NCBI RefSeq assembly: GCF_024296685.1
Contig: NZ_CP100763.1
Coordinates: 3,224,001 to 3,288,000, forward strand
From: Natrinema marinum
GTDB taxonomy: Archaea; Halobacteriota; Halobacteria; Halobacteriales; Natrialbaceae
Reading direction: 5' to 3'
Length of the DNA stretch: 64,000 bases
The notes beneath the pieces are model-generated. The model ran no database searches and was not told the origin of the DNA. It saw only the letters and a program-made list of their open reading frames with translations. Every line of letters begins with the position of its first letter. Within the stretch, counting starts at the first letter, position 1. The position numbers were made by a program, and so were the translations under genes. Below are positions 42,158 to 50,816 of this stretch, piece by piece.

Positions 42158-42928
42158 ATGGACCCCGCGGTGTTGCGAGAGGACATGGTCGACGGCCTCG
42201 AGGCCGCGCCCAAGAACGTCCTCGTCGACGAGGACGTGGCCGTCGCGATGCGCGACGTCCCGCGTCACGCGTTCGTCGACGACGAGCGGACGGCCTACGC
42301 GGACCGCGACCACGAGGCCCTCGGTACCCGCGTCCTCGCGCCGCGGACCGCCGCTCGCCTCCTGCAGGCCTTGGCGCTCGAGGACGACGACGCCGTCCTG
42401 ATCGTCGGTGTCGGTGTCGGCTACACGGCCGCCGTCGCCGCCGAACTGGTCGGCGAGACCAACGTCCACGCCGTCGACATCTCTCGGCCGCTCGTCGTCG
42501 AAGCGCGCGGTAACCTCGCCGAAGCGGGCTACGACGGCGTCCTCGTCGACTGCCGCGACGGCGCGACCGGTCTCCCCGAGTACGCCCCGTTTGATCGAAT
42601 CTTGCTCGAGGCGGCCGCTGTCGAACCGCCGCACGCGTTGCTCGAGCAACTCGCCGAGGACGGTCGACTGGTGTTACCCCAGGGCTCCCAGCGTCAGCAC
42701 CTCGCGTCCGTCTCGGCCGACGGCGAGATCGATCGACTCGGGCCCGTTTCGTTCGATCCGCTGCTGGTCGAGGGCGAACAGTCGGGCGCGGTCGAACGCA
42801 ATCGGATGACCCGCGAGGACCGCGAACGCGCCCAGCGACGCGCCGAATCGCGACGCGGCTGGGAACAGGACTGGATCGAGTGGGACGACGCCACCGACGG
42901 CTATTCCCGGCGCGGTCGCTCGCGATAG
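42158..42928 (+). CDS. Divergent PCMT paralogue, catalytic motif lost
   Basis: 256 residues. The SAM-binding part resembles pcm (VLIVGVGVGYTAAVAAELVG, VHAVDISRPLVVEARG, FDRILLEAAAVEPP) but the region matching the isoaspartate site reads ADRDHEALGTRVLAPRTA, so the GDGQTIS motif and its serine are gone. A 60-residue C-terminal extension is highly charged and Arg/Trp-rich (RRAESRRGWEQDWIEWDD). It likely no longer repairs isoaspartate; a different methyl acceptor or a regulatory or binding role is possible. Tandem paralogues of this kind with pcm seem usual in haloarchaea, though I cannot verify how general. Confidence 0.8.
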   Translation: MDPAVLREDMVDGLEAAPKNVLVDEDVAVAMRDVPRHAFVDDERTAYADRDHEALGTRVLAPRTAARLLQALALEDDDAVLIVGVGVGYTAAVAAELVGETNVHAVDISRPLVVEARGNLAEAGYDGVLVDCRDGATGLPEYAPFDRILLEAAAVEPPHALLEQLAEDGRLVLPQGSQRQHLASVSADGEIDRLGPVSFDPLLVEGEQSGAVERNRMTREDRERAQRRAESRRGWEQDWIEWDDATDGYSRRGRSR

Positions 42929-43028
42929 GGCGTCACTCCCGTCGACTCTCGGTTACCGAGTCGCCGAGGCGGGGCCTCACAGCGCTTCGTTCGTTTTACA
43001 CCGTGGAGGCCTCTCTCGGGTCGAGGAA

Positions 43029-43165
43029 GGGGGTAGGATGGGGGTGGGGGATCGGGGGTGGCGACAGTCTATCTCAGATCGCCATTTATCGGTACGCCCC
43101 GTGGGAAAGTAAATATATTTTCTAACTATTTGGTAGCTATTAGACGATAATACTAATCAATTAGT
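43029..43165. repeat. G-rich intergenic repeat, copy A
   Basis: A G-run region (GGGGG-T-GGGGG-ATC-GGGGG, able to form a G-quadruplex) is followed by a 31-base core (43054-43084) that occurs exactly again at 43377-43407. The core holds a hairpin, TGGCGA...TCGCCA, around a nested ATCT-C-AGAT. A more diverged A/T-rich tail of about 80 bases ends in the palindrome ACTAAT-CA-ATTAGT (43152-43165). No open frame fits. The stretch 42929-43028 and the 43166-43354 spacer hold nothing recognisable. Confidence 0.75.
43152..43165. promoter_or_regulatory. ACTAAT-nn-ATTAGT palindrome, site 1
   Basis: ACTAATCAATTAGT, perfect arms with two central bases. Sister sites lie at 43474-43486 (ACTAATTAATTAG) and 45728-45741 (ACTAATAAATTAGG). 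The three sites bracket the HTH-10 regulator gene at its 3' side (two) and 5' side (one), which suggests binding by one regulator, perhaps that gene's own product. Confidence 0.45.
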
Positions 43166-43354
43166 GCCGATGGTTCGCGGGCGAACTCGGCGCTCAGCTA
43201 CCGCCGCCGGTCGGTACAGACTCCGGTGGTCGTCGACGACGCGCCTCGAGTACCCGCTCACGAGTACGCCAGGATCAGAACGGCGACGGCCCACTGATCG
43301 GATCGAGAGAGAACGACCGGCAGAACGATCGCAATCGCTATCGAGCGTTGGTTC

Positions 43355-43486
43355 GGGGGAAAGGGGGGGGGGGATTGGGGGTGGCGACAGTCTATCTCAG
43401 ATCGCCACTTACGGGTAGGTTCGGGGAGTGGTTAAGTATACCTTCTATCTCTTTGGAGGCGCTCTAGCAGGATACTAATTAATTAG
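43355..43486. repeat. G-rich intergenic repeat, copy B
   Basis: Copy of the preceding element, offset 323 bases and in the same orientation. The G run is longer (GGGGG-AAA then 12 G, ATT, 5 G), the 31-base core is identical, and the tail keeps TTCTA and TTTGG landmarks plus the terminal palindrome ACTAAT-TA-ATTAG. The tail runs into the stop codon of the regulator gene at 43479. Confidence 0.75.
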
Positions 43487-45641
43487 AAGTACCGTCGAAC
43501 GCCAGCGTGACGAGCTTTCGCTCCGCTGCGCGAAGGTGGTAGTGATACGTCGGCGGTGAGACGTCCAGCGCGGCCGCGAGGTCCTCTCCGGTGCTCTCTC
43601 GAGGCCACTCGAAGAACCCGCTGTAGTGGGCCGCCTGTAGCGCTTCGAACTGTTTGCCCGTCAGTCGCTCTTCGAGATGGGTATCGAGCTGTCGCGCCGA
43701 CCGCGTGTCGGTCGTCTCCCGCTTGGCGACCAGCTCCGTTTCGGGATACTCTTCCCTGACCGCCTCGATCAGCGACCGCGTATCGACCTGCTGTGGCACC
43801 TCGAGGACGAGCGTCGACGTTCCGCCTTCGGCCGTCGCCAGCCGCACCTGCACGTCGTACGTTCGCAAGACATCGAGGAACGGCGTCGACGCCACCGTGA
43901 GTTCGAGCAGCATCTCGTCGTCCCCCTCCGAAACGATCGAAAACGTCTCGATCGACGCCCACGCATCCTCCAGCGACGCGAGCTCCGCCGTCACCGGCGC
44001 ACTGATGAAGAGGACGACCCCGTCTTCGCCCCGGTCGACCACGCCCTCGAGCGTTATCGCCGCCGCGTCGGCGACGTGCTCCGAGAGCCGGTTGAGCAGC
44101 AGCCGCGAGCCCCCGACCGCGAGCTCGAGCTCGAGCCGGCTGTCGGTCAACATCGCCTTCGTCCGCTCGACCGATCGGATCGCGTGTCCGATCGTTTCCC
44201 CGAGTTCGGCCAGCACTTCCCGCTCGCTATCGCCGATCGAATCGGCCCCGGCGACGTGGACCACGAGAACGCCGTATTCGCGCTCGCTAGCGGTCAGCGG
44301 GACGCCGAACACCGTCTGATAGCCGTGCGTCAACGCCGCCTTGCGTCGGGTCTGCCAGCCGCCGGTCTCGAGGACGTCCTCGACCAGCCGCACGCGGCCC
44401 GACTCGAGCACATCGCGGACGAGTTCGATCTCGGGTGCACAGTCGCCGTCGTCGCGGATCCGATCGATGTAGGCCGTGTCGATGCCCGACCAGGCGGTCG
44501 GCACCGGTGGATCGTCGTCGCTCGCGGCGATCCAGGCGAAGCGGTACCGATCGGTCTCCGCCAGCCGATCGCACACCGTCTCCTCGATCGCCGCTCGCGT
44601 CGACGCCTGCGCGACGCCGTGATTGATCTCGCGAACGATCTCGTTGGTGTGATTGAGCCGCGTCAGCTCCTCGTTTTGCTGCGTGAGCGTCCGGTCGTGA
44701 TCCCGGAGCAGCTGCTCGCGCTCGGCGCGATCCAACGCGGCCTCCGTGTTCGCTGCCAGAATGTGCAACAGCTCGGTCATCGTCTCGTCGAACCCGTCGA
44801 CGCCTTCGGTTCCGGCGACGAGCACGCCGTGGGTTCCCAGCGGCACGACTAGCTCGCTGCGACTCGCCGTTTTCGCTGCTTCGACGCCTCCTCCACCCTC
44901 CGAGCGCGGAGTCACCATCCCCTCGCTCTCCTCGCGGCTCACGTCCTCGTAGTAGGCGCTTTCGCCCTCCGAGAACACCTCCCAAATCAGCCCCTCGCCG
45001 CGTTCGAACGTCTGCTCCGGATCGACCCGCTCGGGGGACCGCCGCGTCGACGCCGCGTGCTCGAGCACGCCGCCCGTCGGCTCGAACGCGTAGGCCGCGG
45101 CGATCGCCACGTCGAGGATCTCGCCCGCCGTCTCGACTGCCGACCGATAGATCTCCGCTTTGGTCTCCGCCCGCATCAGATCCCGCGTCGTCTCGTGTAA
45201 CGTCGTCAGCGTCCGCTCGTAGCGTCGCTCGCTCTCCCGGAGCTCCGTCTCCGTTCGGTACTGGCTCACGGCGTTCGTGATCTGGTTCGCCAGCAACGCG
45301 TACTGCTCTCTGCCGGACTCCTTCTGGAGGTATTGCGTGACACCCGCCGCGATCGCCTCGCTGGCGATCTCCTCCGAGCCCCGCCCCGTAAACAGCACGA
45401 ACGGGAGATCGGGATCGTCCTCGCGGACCGCCTCGAGCAACTCTAGGCCCGTCATCTCCGGCATCTCGTAATCACTGACGATACAGTCGACGTCGCGACG
45501 CTCGAGCACCGACAGCGCCTCCGTGCCGTTCGTCGCCGCGAGCCCGGTGATCGCATCGCGCTCGCGCTCGAGCATTTCGCCGGTCAGTTCCGCGAAGCCG
45601 GGCTCGTTGTCGACGATGAGTACGGTGATCGGGTTCGTCAT
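43479..45641 (-). CDS. Response-regulator/GAF/HTH-10 (Bat-like) sensor-regulator
   Basis: 720 residues. Domains in order: a receiver domain (IVDNEPGFAEL, phospho-acceptor Asp in DCIVSDYEMPEMTG, LFTGRGSEE, YLQKES), a first GAF domain (about 150-310), a coiled linker, a second GAF domain (about 345-490) and the C-terminal Bat-type output region ending with an HTH-10 domain (LTGKQFEALQAAHYSGFFEWPRESTGEDLAAALDVSPPTYHYHLRAAERKL). It probably joins an input signal (two GAF ligands and phosphorylation by a kinase elsewhere) to DNA binding, as for Bat, the bacterioopsin activator. No target gene is beside it, but palindromes lie on both sides of it. Confidence 0.92.
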   Translation of the reverse strand: MTNPITVLIVDNEPGFAELTGEMLERERDAITGLAATNGTEALSVLERRDVDCIVSDYEMPEMTGLELLEAVREDDPDLPFVLFTGRGSEEIASEAIAAGVTQYLQKESGREQYALLANQITNAVSQYRTETELRESERRYERTLTTLHETTRDLMRAETKAEIYRSAVETAGEILDVAIAAAYAFEPTGGVLEHAASTRRSPERVDPEQTFERGEGLIWEVFSEGESAYYEDVSREESEGMVTPRSEGGGGVEAAKTASRSELVVPLGTHGVLVAGTEGVDGFDETMTELLHILAANTEAALDRAEREQLLRDHDRTLTQQNEELTRLNHTNEIVREINHGVAQASTRAAIEETVCDRLAETDRYRFAWIAASDDDPPVPTAWSGIDTAYIDRIRDDGDCAPEIELVRDVLESGRVRLVEDVLETGGWQTRRKAALTHGYQTVFGVPLTASEREYGVLVVHVAGADSIGDSEREVLAELGETIGHAIRSVERTKAMLTDSRLELELAVGGSRLLLNRLSEHVADAAAITLEGVVDRGEDGVVLFISAPVTAELASLEDAWASIETFSIVSEGDDEMLLELTVASTPFLDVLRTYDVQVRLATAEGGTSTLVLEVPQQVDTRSLIEAVREEYPETELVAKRETTDTRSARQLDTHLEERLTGKQFEALQAAHYSGFFEWPRESTGEDLAAALDVSPPTYHYHLRAAERKLVTLAFDGTSN

Positions 45642-45727
45642 TGCTCTGCTAACACCGACGGATTATCGTTGCGGGCAGCCGTCCGCAGATGTGGTCGTCG
45701 GCTTACATCAGTGGGTGTCACCGAGGC

Positions 45728-45741
45728 ACTAATAAATTAGG
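45728..45741. promoter_or_regulatory. ACTAAT-nn-ATTAG palindrome, site 3
   Basis: ACTAATAAATTAGG, 87 bases before the start of the HTH-10 regulator gene. Similar sites follow the 3' end of the same gene. The remainder of 45642-45871 contains only A/T-rich promoter-like sequence (TTTTAGGTGATATAT near 45765-45780). Confidence 0.45.
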
Positions 45742-45871
45742 ATAGTGGATCTGCTATTTCTAACCTTTTAGGTGATATATGCACTGGCGGCGATTTAAAC
45801 GCCCGGCCCGAAGCCGCTCCGTCTCGTCTATCGCCTCTTCGTGATAGAAACTGGAACAACATTCTGGCCAG

Positions 45872-46282
45872 TTAGGGAAGACGAACATCGAAGCGGAACT
45901 CTTCGGCTCTGTTGACGCTCGGATGGTCAATCTTCGGCTCGGTCAACCGCAGGTACGTGCTCTTTTTTCCGGCGTCTTCGGGCGGCACCCAGTATAGGCT
46001 GCCGTTATCCGTACATCGGACAGCGAACGCATCGATTTCACCGTTATAGTTCACCATCGTTGTATCTCCGTTGACGGTCGTTTTACTCGCGGTTTTGAAC
46101 CGGATAACGTCCTCTTCGATCCAGCCCGTTTTACATTGGACTCGAAATAACCGTCGTCCGGTATCGGGTACGAGATCGTATTTGTCGTTATCACCGAACG
46201 GAATGGAAACGGAATATCCTTCTGCGATGAGCGCCGCTATAATTCTTGCTTCGGTTTCGTCACCGACTTGTTTGGTGTTCAT
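45872..46282 (-). CDS. PD-(D/E)XK nuclease-like protein (group I intron-endonuclease fold)
   Basis: 136 residues starting MNTKQVGDETEARI. Fold markers are the N-terminal GDETEARIIAALIAEGY helix with its glutamate, KYDLVPD supplying the active-site Asp, and RVQCKTG giving the QxK arm. These match the small haloarchaeal nucleases related to intron-encoded and Holliday junction-like PD-(D/E)XK enzymes (PDDEXK_5). The active site looks complete. The open frame begins seven codons earlier but the shorter start fits the family. The gene is lower in GC than its surroundings and stands alone close to two tRNA-Asp genes, which hints at a mobile origin. Confidence 0.8.
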   Translation of the reverse strand: MNTKQVGDETEARIIAALIAEGYSVSIPFGDNDKYDLVPDTGRRLFRVQCKTGWIEEDVIRFKTASKTTVNGDTTMVNYNGEIDAFAVRCTDNGSLYWVPPEDAGKKSTYLRLTEPKIDHPSVNRAEEFRFDVRLP

Positions 46283-46511
46283 CGCTCTACTGGCATAGTC
46301 CACTACGATAATAATGTGTTATTCGAATAACTTCTCCGGCGGATCGGGGGTGCCGCCGAGCGACTCTCGAGTGCCTCCCTGTTTCACCCGTTTCGGATGA
46401 CTGCTTCTGGTACTCGACTACTGTCTCTGGAAAATGTCAGTGGTGCCTTTGGAGCCGTCTGGACCTCGTTCCGTCGTCACCACTCTATCGTGGATTTACG
46501 CCGGCAGAAAA

Positions 46512-46584
46512 CGCCCGAGGCGGGATTTGAACCCGCGTCACGACCGTGACAGGGTCGTATGATGGGCCACTACACCACCCGGGC
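46512..46584 (-). tRNA. tRNA-Asp (anticodon GTC), copy 1
   Basis: A complete 73-base cloverleaf: acceptor GCCCGGG/CTCGGGC (one G-T pair), anticodon stem CGACC/GGTCG with loop CTGTCAC and anticodon GTC, T arm GCGGG-TTCAAAT-CCCGC, discriminator G, no intron, no encoded CCA. It lies 262 bases from an identical copy. A CCTTAATAC promoter element is about 28 bases upstream. Confidence 0.96.
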
Positions 46585-46773
46585 TCGCAACTCTCCGTTT
46601 TTTCGTGGTAGTATTAAGGGTTTTGCTCCCACTCTGTTGTCATCGTTTGGTGACAGATGAGATGTGTTGGTGAAGTACTGTCGATTGGCACCGTTTGCCC
46701 CTCCTAGTCAGTGTTTCTATTACCATCTAAGGATAATCACTCGCTCCACTTGTAGGCTTACGTCGGTAGAAAA

Positions 46774-46846
46774 CGCCCGAGGCGGGATTTGAACCCGCGT
46801 CACGACCGTGACAGGGTCGTATGATGGGCCACTACACCACCCGGGC
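46774..46846 (-). tRNA. tRNA-Asp (anticodon GTC), copy 2
   Basis: Identical in all 73 bases to the copy at 46512. The bases beyond the 3' end (read GTTTTCT after the tRNA) are also shared, while the 5' flanks differ except for the promoter block CCTTAATACCAC. A tandem duplication of the whole transcription unit is the simplest origin. Confidence 0.96.
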
Positions 46847-47170
46847 TTCCGATTCATCGTTGCCTGCTGGTGGTATTAAGGCTTTTCAATCGGCGGGCGT
46901 GTGGTACGGGCCGCCCAGCCACGATCACCGCTTCGAGTCCTCTTTCTCTGCCCCCATCATGTCATACCCTCCCACGACCCACAAGGAATATAACTGAGAA
47001 CCGGATACTCTCGAGTGTGATCGTCCGCTCCGGTCAGGTTCGCCCGGCCGGGTAGCCCTGCTTGTGCGTCGACTTAGTAACCGTTAAATGCCTCCCGCCG
47101 CTATTTGCCTGTAGTATCTCGTGACAGCCGCTTCTCCCCCGATAGCCGACACGCACACCCACACCAATCC
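46847..47170. promoter_or_regulatory. Control region of the RNA polymerase operon
   Basis: A 324-base region between tRNA-Asp and rpoH. The best promoter is at about 47074-47092, TAACCGTTAAATGCC, some 80 bases before the rpoH start, leaving an untranslated leader rich in C and A. No open frame in the region has family support, and no hairpin of note is seen. Confidence 0.45.
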
Positions 47171-47398
47171 ATGGTAGACGTAAGCCAACACGACCTGGTT
47201 CCCGAGCACTCCGTCCTCGAGGAAGACGTCCTCGACGAGGTGCTCGAGGAATACGATATCGACCGCACAGACTTACCGAAGATCAAACGCAACGACCCCG
47301 CGTTGCCGGACGACGCCGAGGTCGGCGACGTGATCAAGATCGTCCGGGACTCGCGAACGACCGATCAAGCAATCGTATACCGACTCGTGGTGGAATAA
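47171..47398 (+). CDS. rpoH: RNA polymerase subunit H (Rpo5)
   Basis: 75 residues, the archaeal counterpart of the C-terminal domain of eukaryotic Rpb5. [28 protein letters not shown] and DVIKIVRDS with the final YRLVVE are characteristic. It begins the core polymerase run and is separated from rpoB2 by no bases (stop TAA, then ATG). ATG 47171 is chosen over the longer open frame. Confidence 0.97.
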   Translation: MVDVSQHDLVPEHSVLEEDVLDEVLEEYDIDRTDLPKIKRNDPALPDDAEVGDVIKIVRDSRTTDQAIVYRLVVE

Positions 47399-48979
47399 AT
47401 GGCAATGGAACTCAACCGCGACGAACGGCGAGAGATCTCGCGCGAATATTTCTCGAAGGAACGGATCGCCGAACACCACTACCGCTCGTTCAACGCCTTC
47501 CTCAACCGAGGGATGCAGGAAGTCGTCGACGAGAAGGCGACGATCGATACGGACATCGGTGACAAGGAAGGCGAGGAGCCGGTCCACGTCAAACTGGGCG
47601 ACGTCCGCGTCGTCACCCCCCGCGTTCGGGAGGCAGACGGCTCCGAGGAGTTGCTCTACCCGCAGGAAGCGCGGCTTCGCAACATCACCTACTCCGCGCC
47701 GGTGTTCATGGAGATGTCCATCGTCAAGGGCGAGGAGGGCGACCAGCGGGTCGTCGATTCGACCGAGACGAAGATCGGCCGGATGCCGATCATGGTCGGC
47801 TCCGAGAAGTGTAACATCGCCGGTTTCTCCGACGAGGAGCTGATCGAGATCGGCGAGGACCCCGCCGACCCCGGCGGCTACTTCATCGTCAACGGCTCCG
47901 AGCGGGTGCTGATGACCAGCGAGGACTTAGCGCCGAACAAGATCCTCGCCGAGTACGACACCAAGTACGGCGACGAGATCCAGGTCGCCAAGACCTTCTC
48001 CCAGCGTCGGGGCTACCGCGCGCTGGTCCTCTGTGAGCGGACGCGAGATGGTCTGCTCGAGGTCTCGTTCCCCTCCGTGTCGGGCTCGATCAACTTCGTC
48101 ACCCTCGTGCGCGCCCTCGGACTGGAGTCGGACGAGGAGATCGTCCACAAGGTCTCGAACGACCCCGAGGTCGTCAAGTACATGCTCGAGAACTTAGAGG
48201 AAGCGGAGGTCCAGACCGAGGAGGAAGCGATCGAAGCCCTCGGGAAGCGCGTCGCTTCCGGCCAGGGGAAGAACTACCAGCTCAAGCGGGCCAACTACGT
48301 CATCGACCGGTACCTCCTGCCGCACCTCCACGAGGACGGCGTCGAGGAAGAAGATGTCCGGATCAACAAGGCCCACTACCTCTGTCGGATGGCCGAGGCC
48401 TGCTTCGAACTCGCGCTCGGCCGGCGCGAGGCCGACGACAAGGACCACTACGCGAACAAGCGCCTGAAGGTCAGCGGCGACCTGATGAAAGACCTGTTCC
48501 GGACCGCGCTGAACAAGCTCGCCCGGGACGTGAAATATCAGCTCGAGCGCGCCAACATGCGCAACCGGCAGCTCTCGGTGAACACCGTCGTCCGCTCGGA
48601 CGTGCTCACCGAACGCCTCGAGCACCCGATCGCGACGGGCAACTGGGTCGGCGGTCGCTCGGGCGTCTCCCAGCTGGTCGACCGAACGGACTTCATGGGT
48701 GTTCTCTCGCACCTGCGACGGCTTCGCAGTCCGCTCTCGCGCTCGCAACCGCACTTTGAGGCGCGGGACCTGCACGCGACCCAGTGGGGTCGTATCGGGC
48801 CGTCGGAGACCCCGGAAGGACCGAACTGCGGACTGGTGAAGAACTTCGCGCAGTCGATGGAGCTCTCCCAGAACGTCGAGGACGAGCAGGAACTCAAACG
48901 CGAACTGGCATCGATGGGCGTCGAGGGCATTCCCGGCCTCGAGGGCATCGAACGGACGACAGCGTCAGGGGACGACTGA
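47399..48979 (+). CDS. rpoB2: RNA polymerase subunit B'' (Rpo2N)
   Basis: 526 residues, the N-terminal half of the beta-like subunit, which in haloarchaea is split from rpoB1. The lobe, protrusion and fork regions are visible: [41 protein letters not shown] and the fork-loop block [23 protein letters not shown] near the end. It forms half of the active-centre cleft. The start overlaps no other gene; rpoB1 follows 4 bases later. Confidence 0.97.
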   Translation: MAMELNRDERREISREYFSKERIAEHHYRSFNAFLNRGMQEVVDEKATIDTDIGDKEGEEPVHVKLGDVRVVTPRVREADGSEELLYPQEARLRNITYSAPVFMEMSIVKGEEGDQRVVDSTETKIGRMPIMVGSEKCNIAGFSDEELIEIGEDPADPGGYFIVNGSERVLMTSEDLAPNKILAEYDTKYGDEIQVAKTFSQRRGYRALVLCERTRDGLLEVSFPSVSGSINFVTLVRALGLESDEEIVHKVSNDPEVVKYMLENLEEAEVQTEEEAIEALGKRVASGQGKNYQLKRANYVIDRYLLPHLHEDGVEEEDVRINKAHYLCRMAEACFELALGRREADDKDHYANKRLKVSGDLMKDLFRTALNKLARDVKYQLERANMRNRQLSVNTVVRSDVLTERLEHPIATGNWVGGRSGVSQLVDRTDFMGVLSHLRRLRSPLSRSQPHFEARDLHATQWGRIGPSETPEGPNCGLVKNFAQSMELSQNVEDEQELKRELASMGVEGIPGLEGIERTTASGDD

Positions 48980-48983
48980 TATC

Positions 48984-50813
48984 ATGAGCAGCCAAGAACG
49001 AGAGGCGAAAGTCTACGTCAACGGGTCGCTGGTGGGGACCCATCCCGATCCGCACGAACTGGCAGAACAGATCCGCGAAGCGCGTCGCATCGGCGACGTC
49101 TCCGAGATGGTCAACGTCTCGGTGAAAGACCGCACGCGCGAAGTGATCGTCAACGCCGACGCGGGCCGCGCCCGGCGACCGCTACTGGTCGTCGAAAACG
49201 GCGAGCCCCGCATCTCCGACCAAGAGATCGAGGCGCTCAAAGAGGGCGACCTCGAGTTCGAGGACCTGGTCGACCACGGCTACATCGAGTTCATCGACGC
49301 CGAGGAGGAAGAGGACATCCTCGTCGCCGTCGACGAAGACGACCTGACCGAGAAACACACGCACCTCGAGATCGACCCGTCGCTGATCTTCTCGATCGGT
49401 GCCGGGATGATTCCCTACCCCGAGCACAACGCCTCGCCCCGAATTACGATGGGGGCGGGGATGATCAAGCAGTCGCTGGGGCTGCCGAGCGCGAACTACC
49501 GGATCCGGCCGGACACGCGCCAGCACCTGCTGCACTACCCGCAGCTCTCGATGGTCAAGACCCAGACGACCGAGCAGATCGGCTACGACGAGCGCCCCGC
49601 GGCGCAGAACTTCGTCGTCGCCGTCATGAGCTACGAAGGGTTCAACATCGAGGACGCGCTGGTCATGAACAAGGCCAGCGTCGAGCGAGCGCTCGCGCGT
49701 TCTCACTTCTTCCGCACCTACGAGGGCGAGGAACGCCGCTACCCCGGCGGACAGGAAGACCGCTTCGAGATTCCGAGCCAGGACGTTCGCGGCGCTCGCG
49801 GCGAGGAAGCCTACAACCACCTGGACGAGGACGGTCTCGTCAACCCCGAGACGAACGTCGACGAGAACTCCGTCCTGCTCGGGAAGACGAGCCCGCCGCG
49901 GTTCTTGGAGGAACCCGACGACATGGGCGGTCTCTCACCGCAGAAGCGGCGTGAGACCTCCGTGACGATGCGTTCGGGCGAATCCGGTATCGTCGACACC
50001 GTCACCCTGATGGAGGGCGAGGACGGCTCGAAGCTCTCGAAGGTCTCGGTGCGCGACGAGCGGATCCCCGAACTCGGCGACAAGTTCGCCAGCCGCCACG
50101 GCCAGAAGGGGGTCGTCGGCCACCTCGCGCCCCAAGAAGACATGCCCTTCACCGAGGAGGGCGTGGTGCCAGACCTCGTGCTCAATCCGCACGCGCTGCC
50201 CTCGCGGATGACCGTCGGTCACATCCTCGAGATGATCGGCGGCAAGCTCGGCGCGATGGAGGGACGGCGCGTCGACGGGACGCCGTTCCTCGGCGAGGAC
50301 AAAGACGAGCTCCGCGGGGGGCTCGAGGATGCCGGCTTCGACTCCGCGGGGAAGGAGACCATGTATTCGGGGATCACCGGCGAGAAGATCGAGGCGGAGA
50401 TCTTCGTCGGCGTGATCTTCTACCAGAAGCTCTACCACATGGTCTCGAACAAACTGCACGCCCGCTCGCGCGGGCCGGTGCAGGTGCTGACCCGCCAGCC
50501 GACGGAGGGGCGCGCCCGCGAGGGCGGGCTGCGTATCGGGGAGATGGAACGCGACGTGTTCATCGGCCACGGAGCGGCCATGACGCTGAAGGAACGACTA
50601 CTCGACGAGTCCGACCGCGAGTTCATCCACATCTGTGCGAACTGCGGGATGAGCGCGGTCGAAAACGTCGAACAACGGCGCGTCTACTGTCCGAACTGCG
50701 ACGAAGAGACCGATATCCACGAGATCGAGATGAGCTACGCCTTCAAGCTCCTCTTAGACGAGATGAAGGCCCTGGGTATCGCGCCGCGACTCGACCTGGA
50801 GGACGCCGTCTAA
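48984..50813 (+). CDS. rpoB1: RNA polymerase subunit B' (Rpo2C)
   Basis: 609 residues, C-terminal half of the split beta subunit. It contains the hybrid-binding and wall domains ([44 protein letters not shown]), the [13 protein letters not shown] motif at the active centre, and the C-terminal zinc site (CANCGMSA...YCPNC, about 551-573). The split position relative to rpoB2 is the normal archaeal one. rpoA1 follows after three bases. Confidence 0.97.
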   Translation: MSSQEREAKVYVNGSLVGTHPDPHELAEQIREARRIGDVSEMVNVSVKDRTREVIVNADAGRARRPLLVVENGEPRISDQEIEALKEGDLEFEDLVDHGYIEFIDAEEEEDILVAVDEDDLTEKHTHLEIDPSLIFSIGAGMIPYPEHNASPRITMGAGMIKQSLGLPSANYRIRPDTRQHLLHYPQLSMVKTQTTEQIGYDERPAAQNFVVAVMSYEGFNIEDALVMNKASVERALARSHFFRTYEGEERRYPGGQEDRFEIPSQDVRGARGEEAYNHLDEDGLVNPETNVDENSVLLGKTSPPRFLEEPDDMGGLSPQKRRETSVTMRSGESGIVDTVTLMEGEDGSKLSKVSVRDERIPELGDKFASRHGQKGVVGHLAPQEDMPFTEEGVVPDLVLNPHALPSRMTVGHILEMIGGKLGAMEGRRVDGTPFLGEDKDELRGGLEDAGFDSAGKETMYSGITGEKIEAEIFVGVIFYQKLYHMVSNKLHARSRGPVQVLTRQPTEGRAREGGLRIGEMERDVFIGHGAAMTLKERLLDESDREFIHICANCGMSAVENVEQRRVYCPNCDEETDIHEIEMSYAFKLLLDEMKALGIAPRLDLEDAV

Positions 50814-50816
50814 ACC

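Noticed and set aside
43029-43486. CRISPR array from the repeated 31-base core
   Set aside because: Only two copies 323 bases apart, with long related tails; no regular spacers and no cas genes.
43677-44852. 391-codon plus-strand frame opposite the HTH-10 regulator
   Set aside because: Arg/His-rich shadow of the GAF domains; no start signal and no family motif.
46870-47055. 61-codon frame before rpoH
   Set aside because: Composition is not halophile-like coding and it lies in the promoter region of the polymerase operon.
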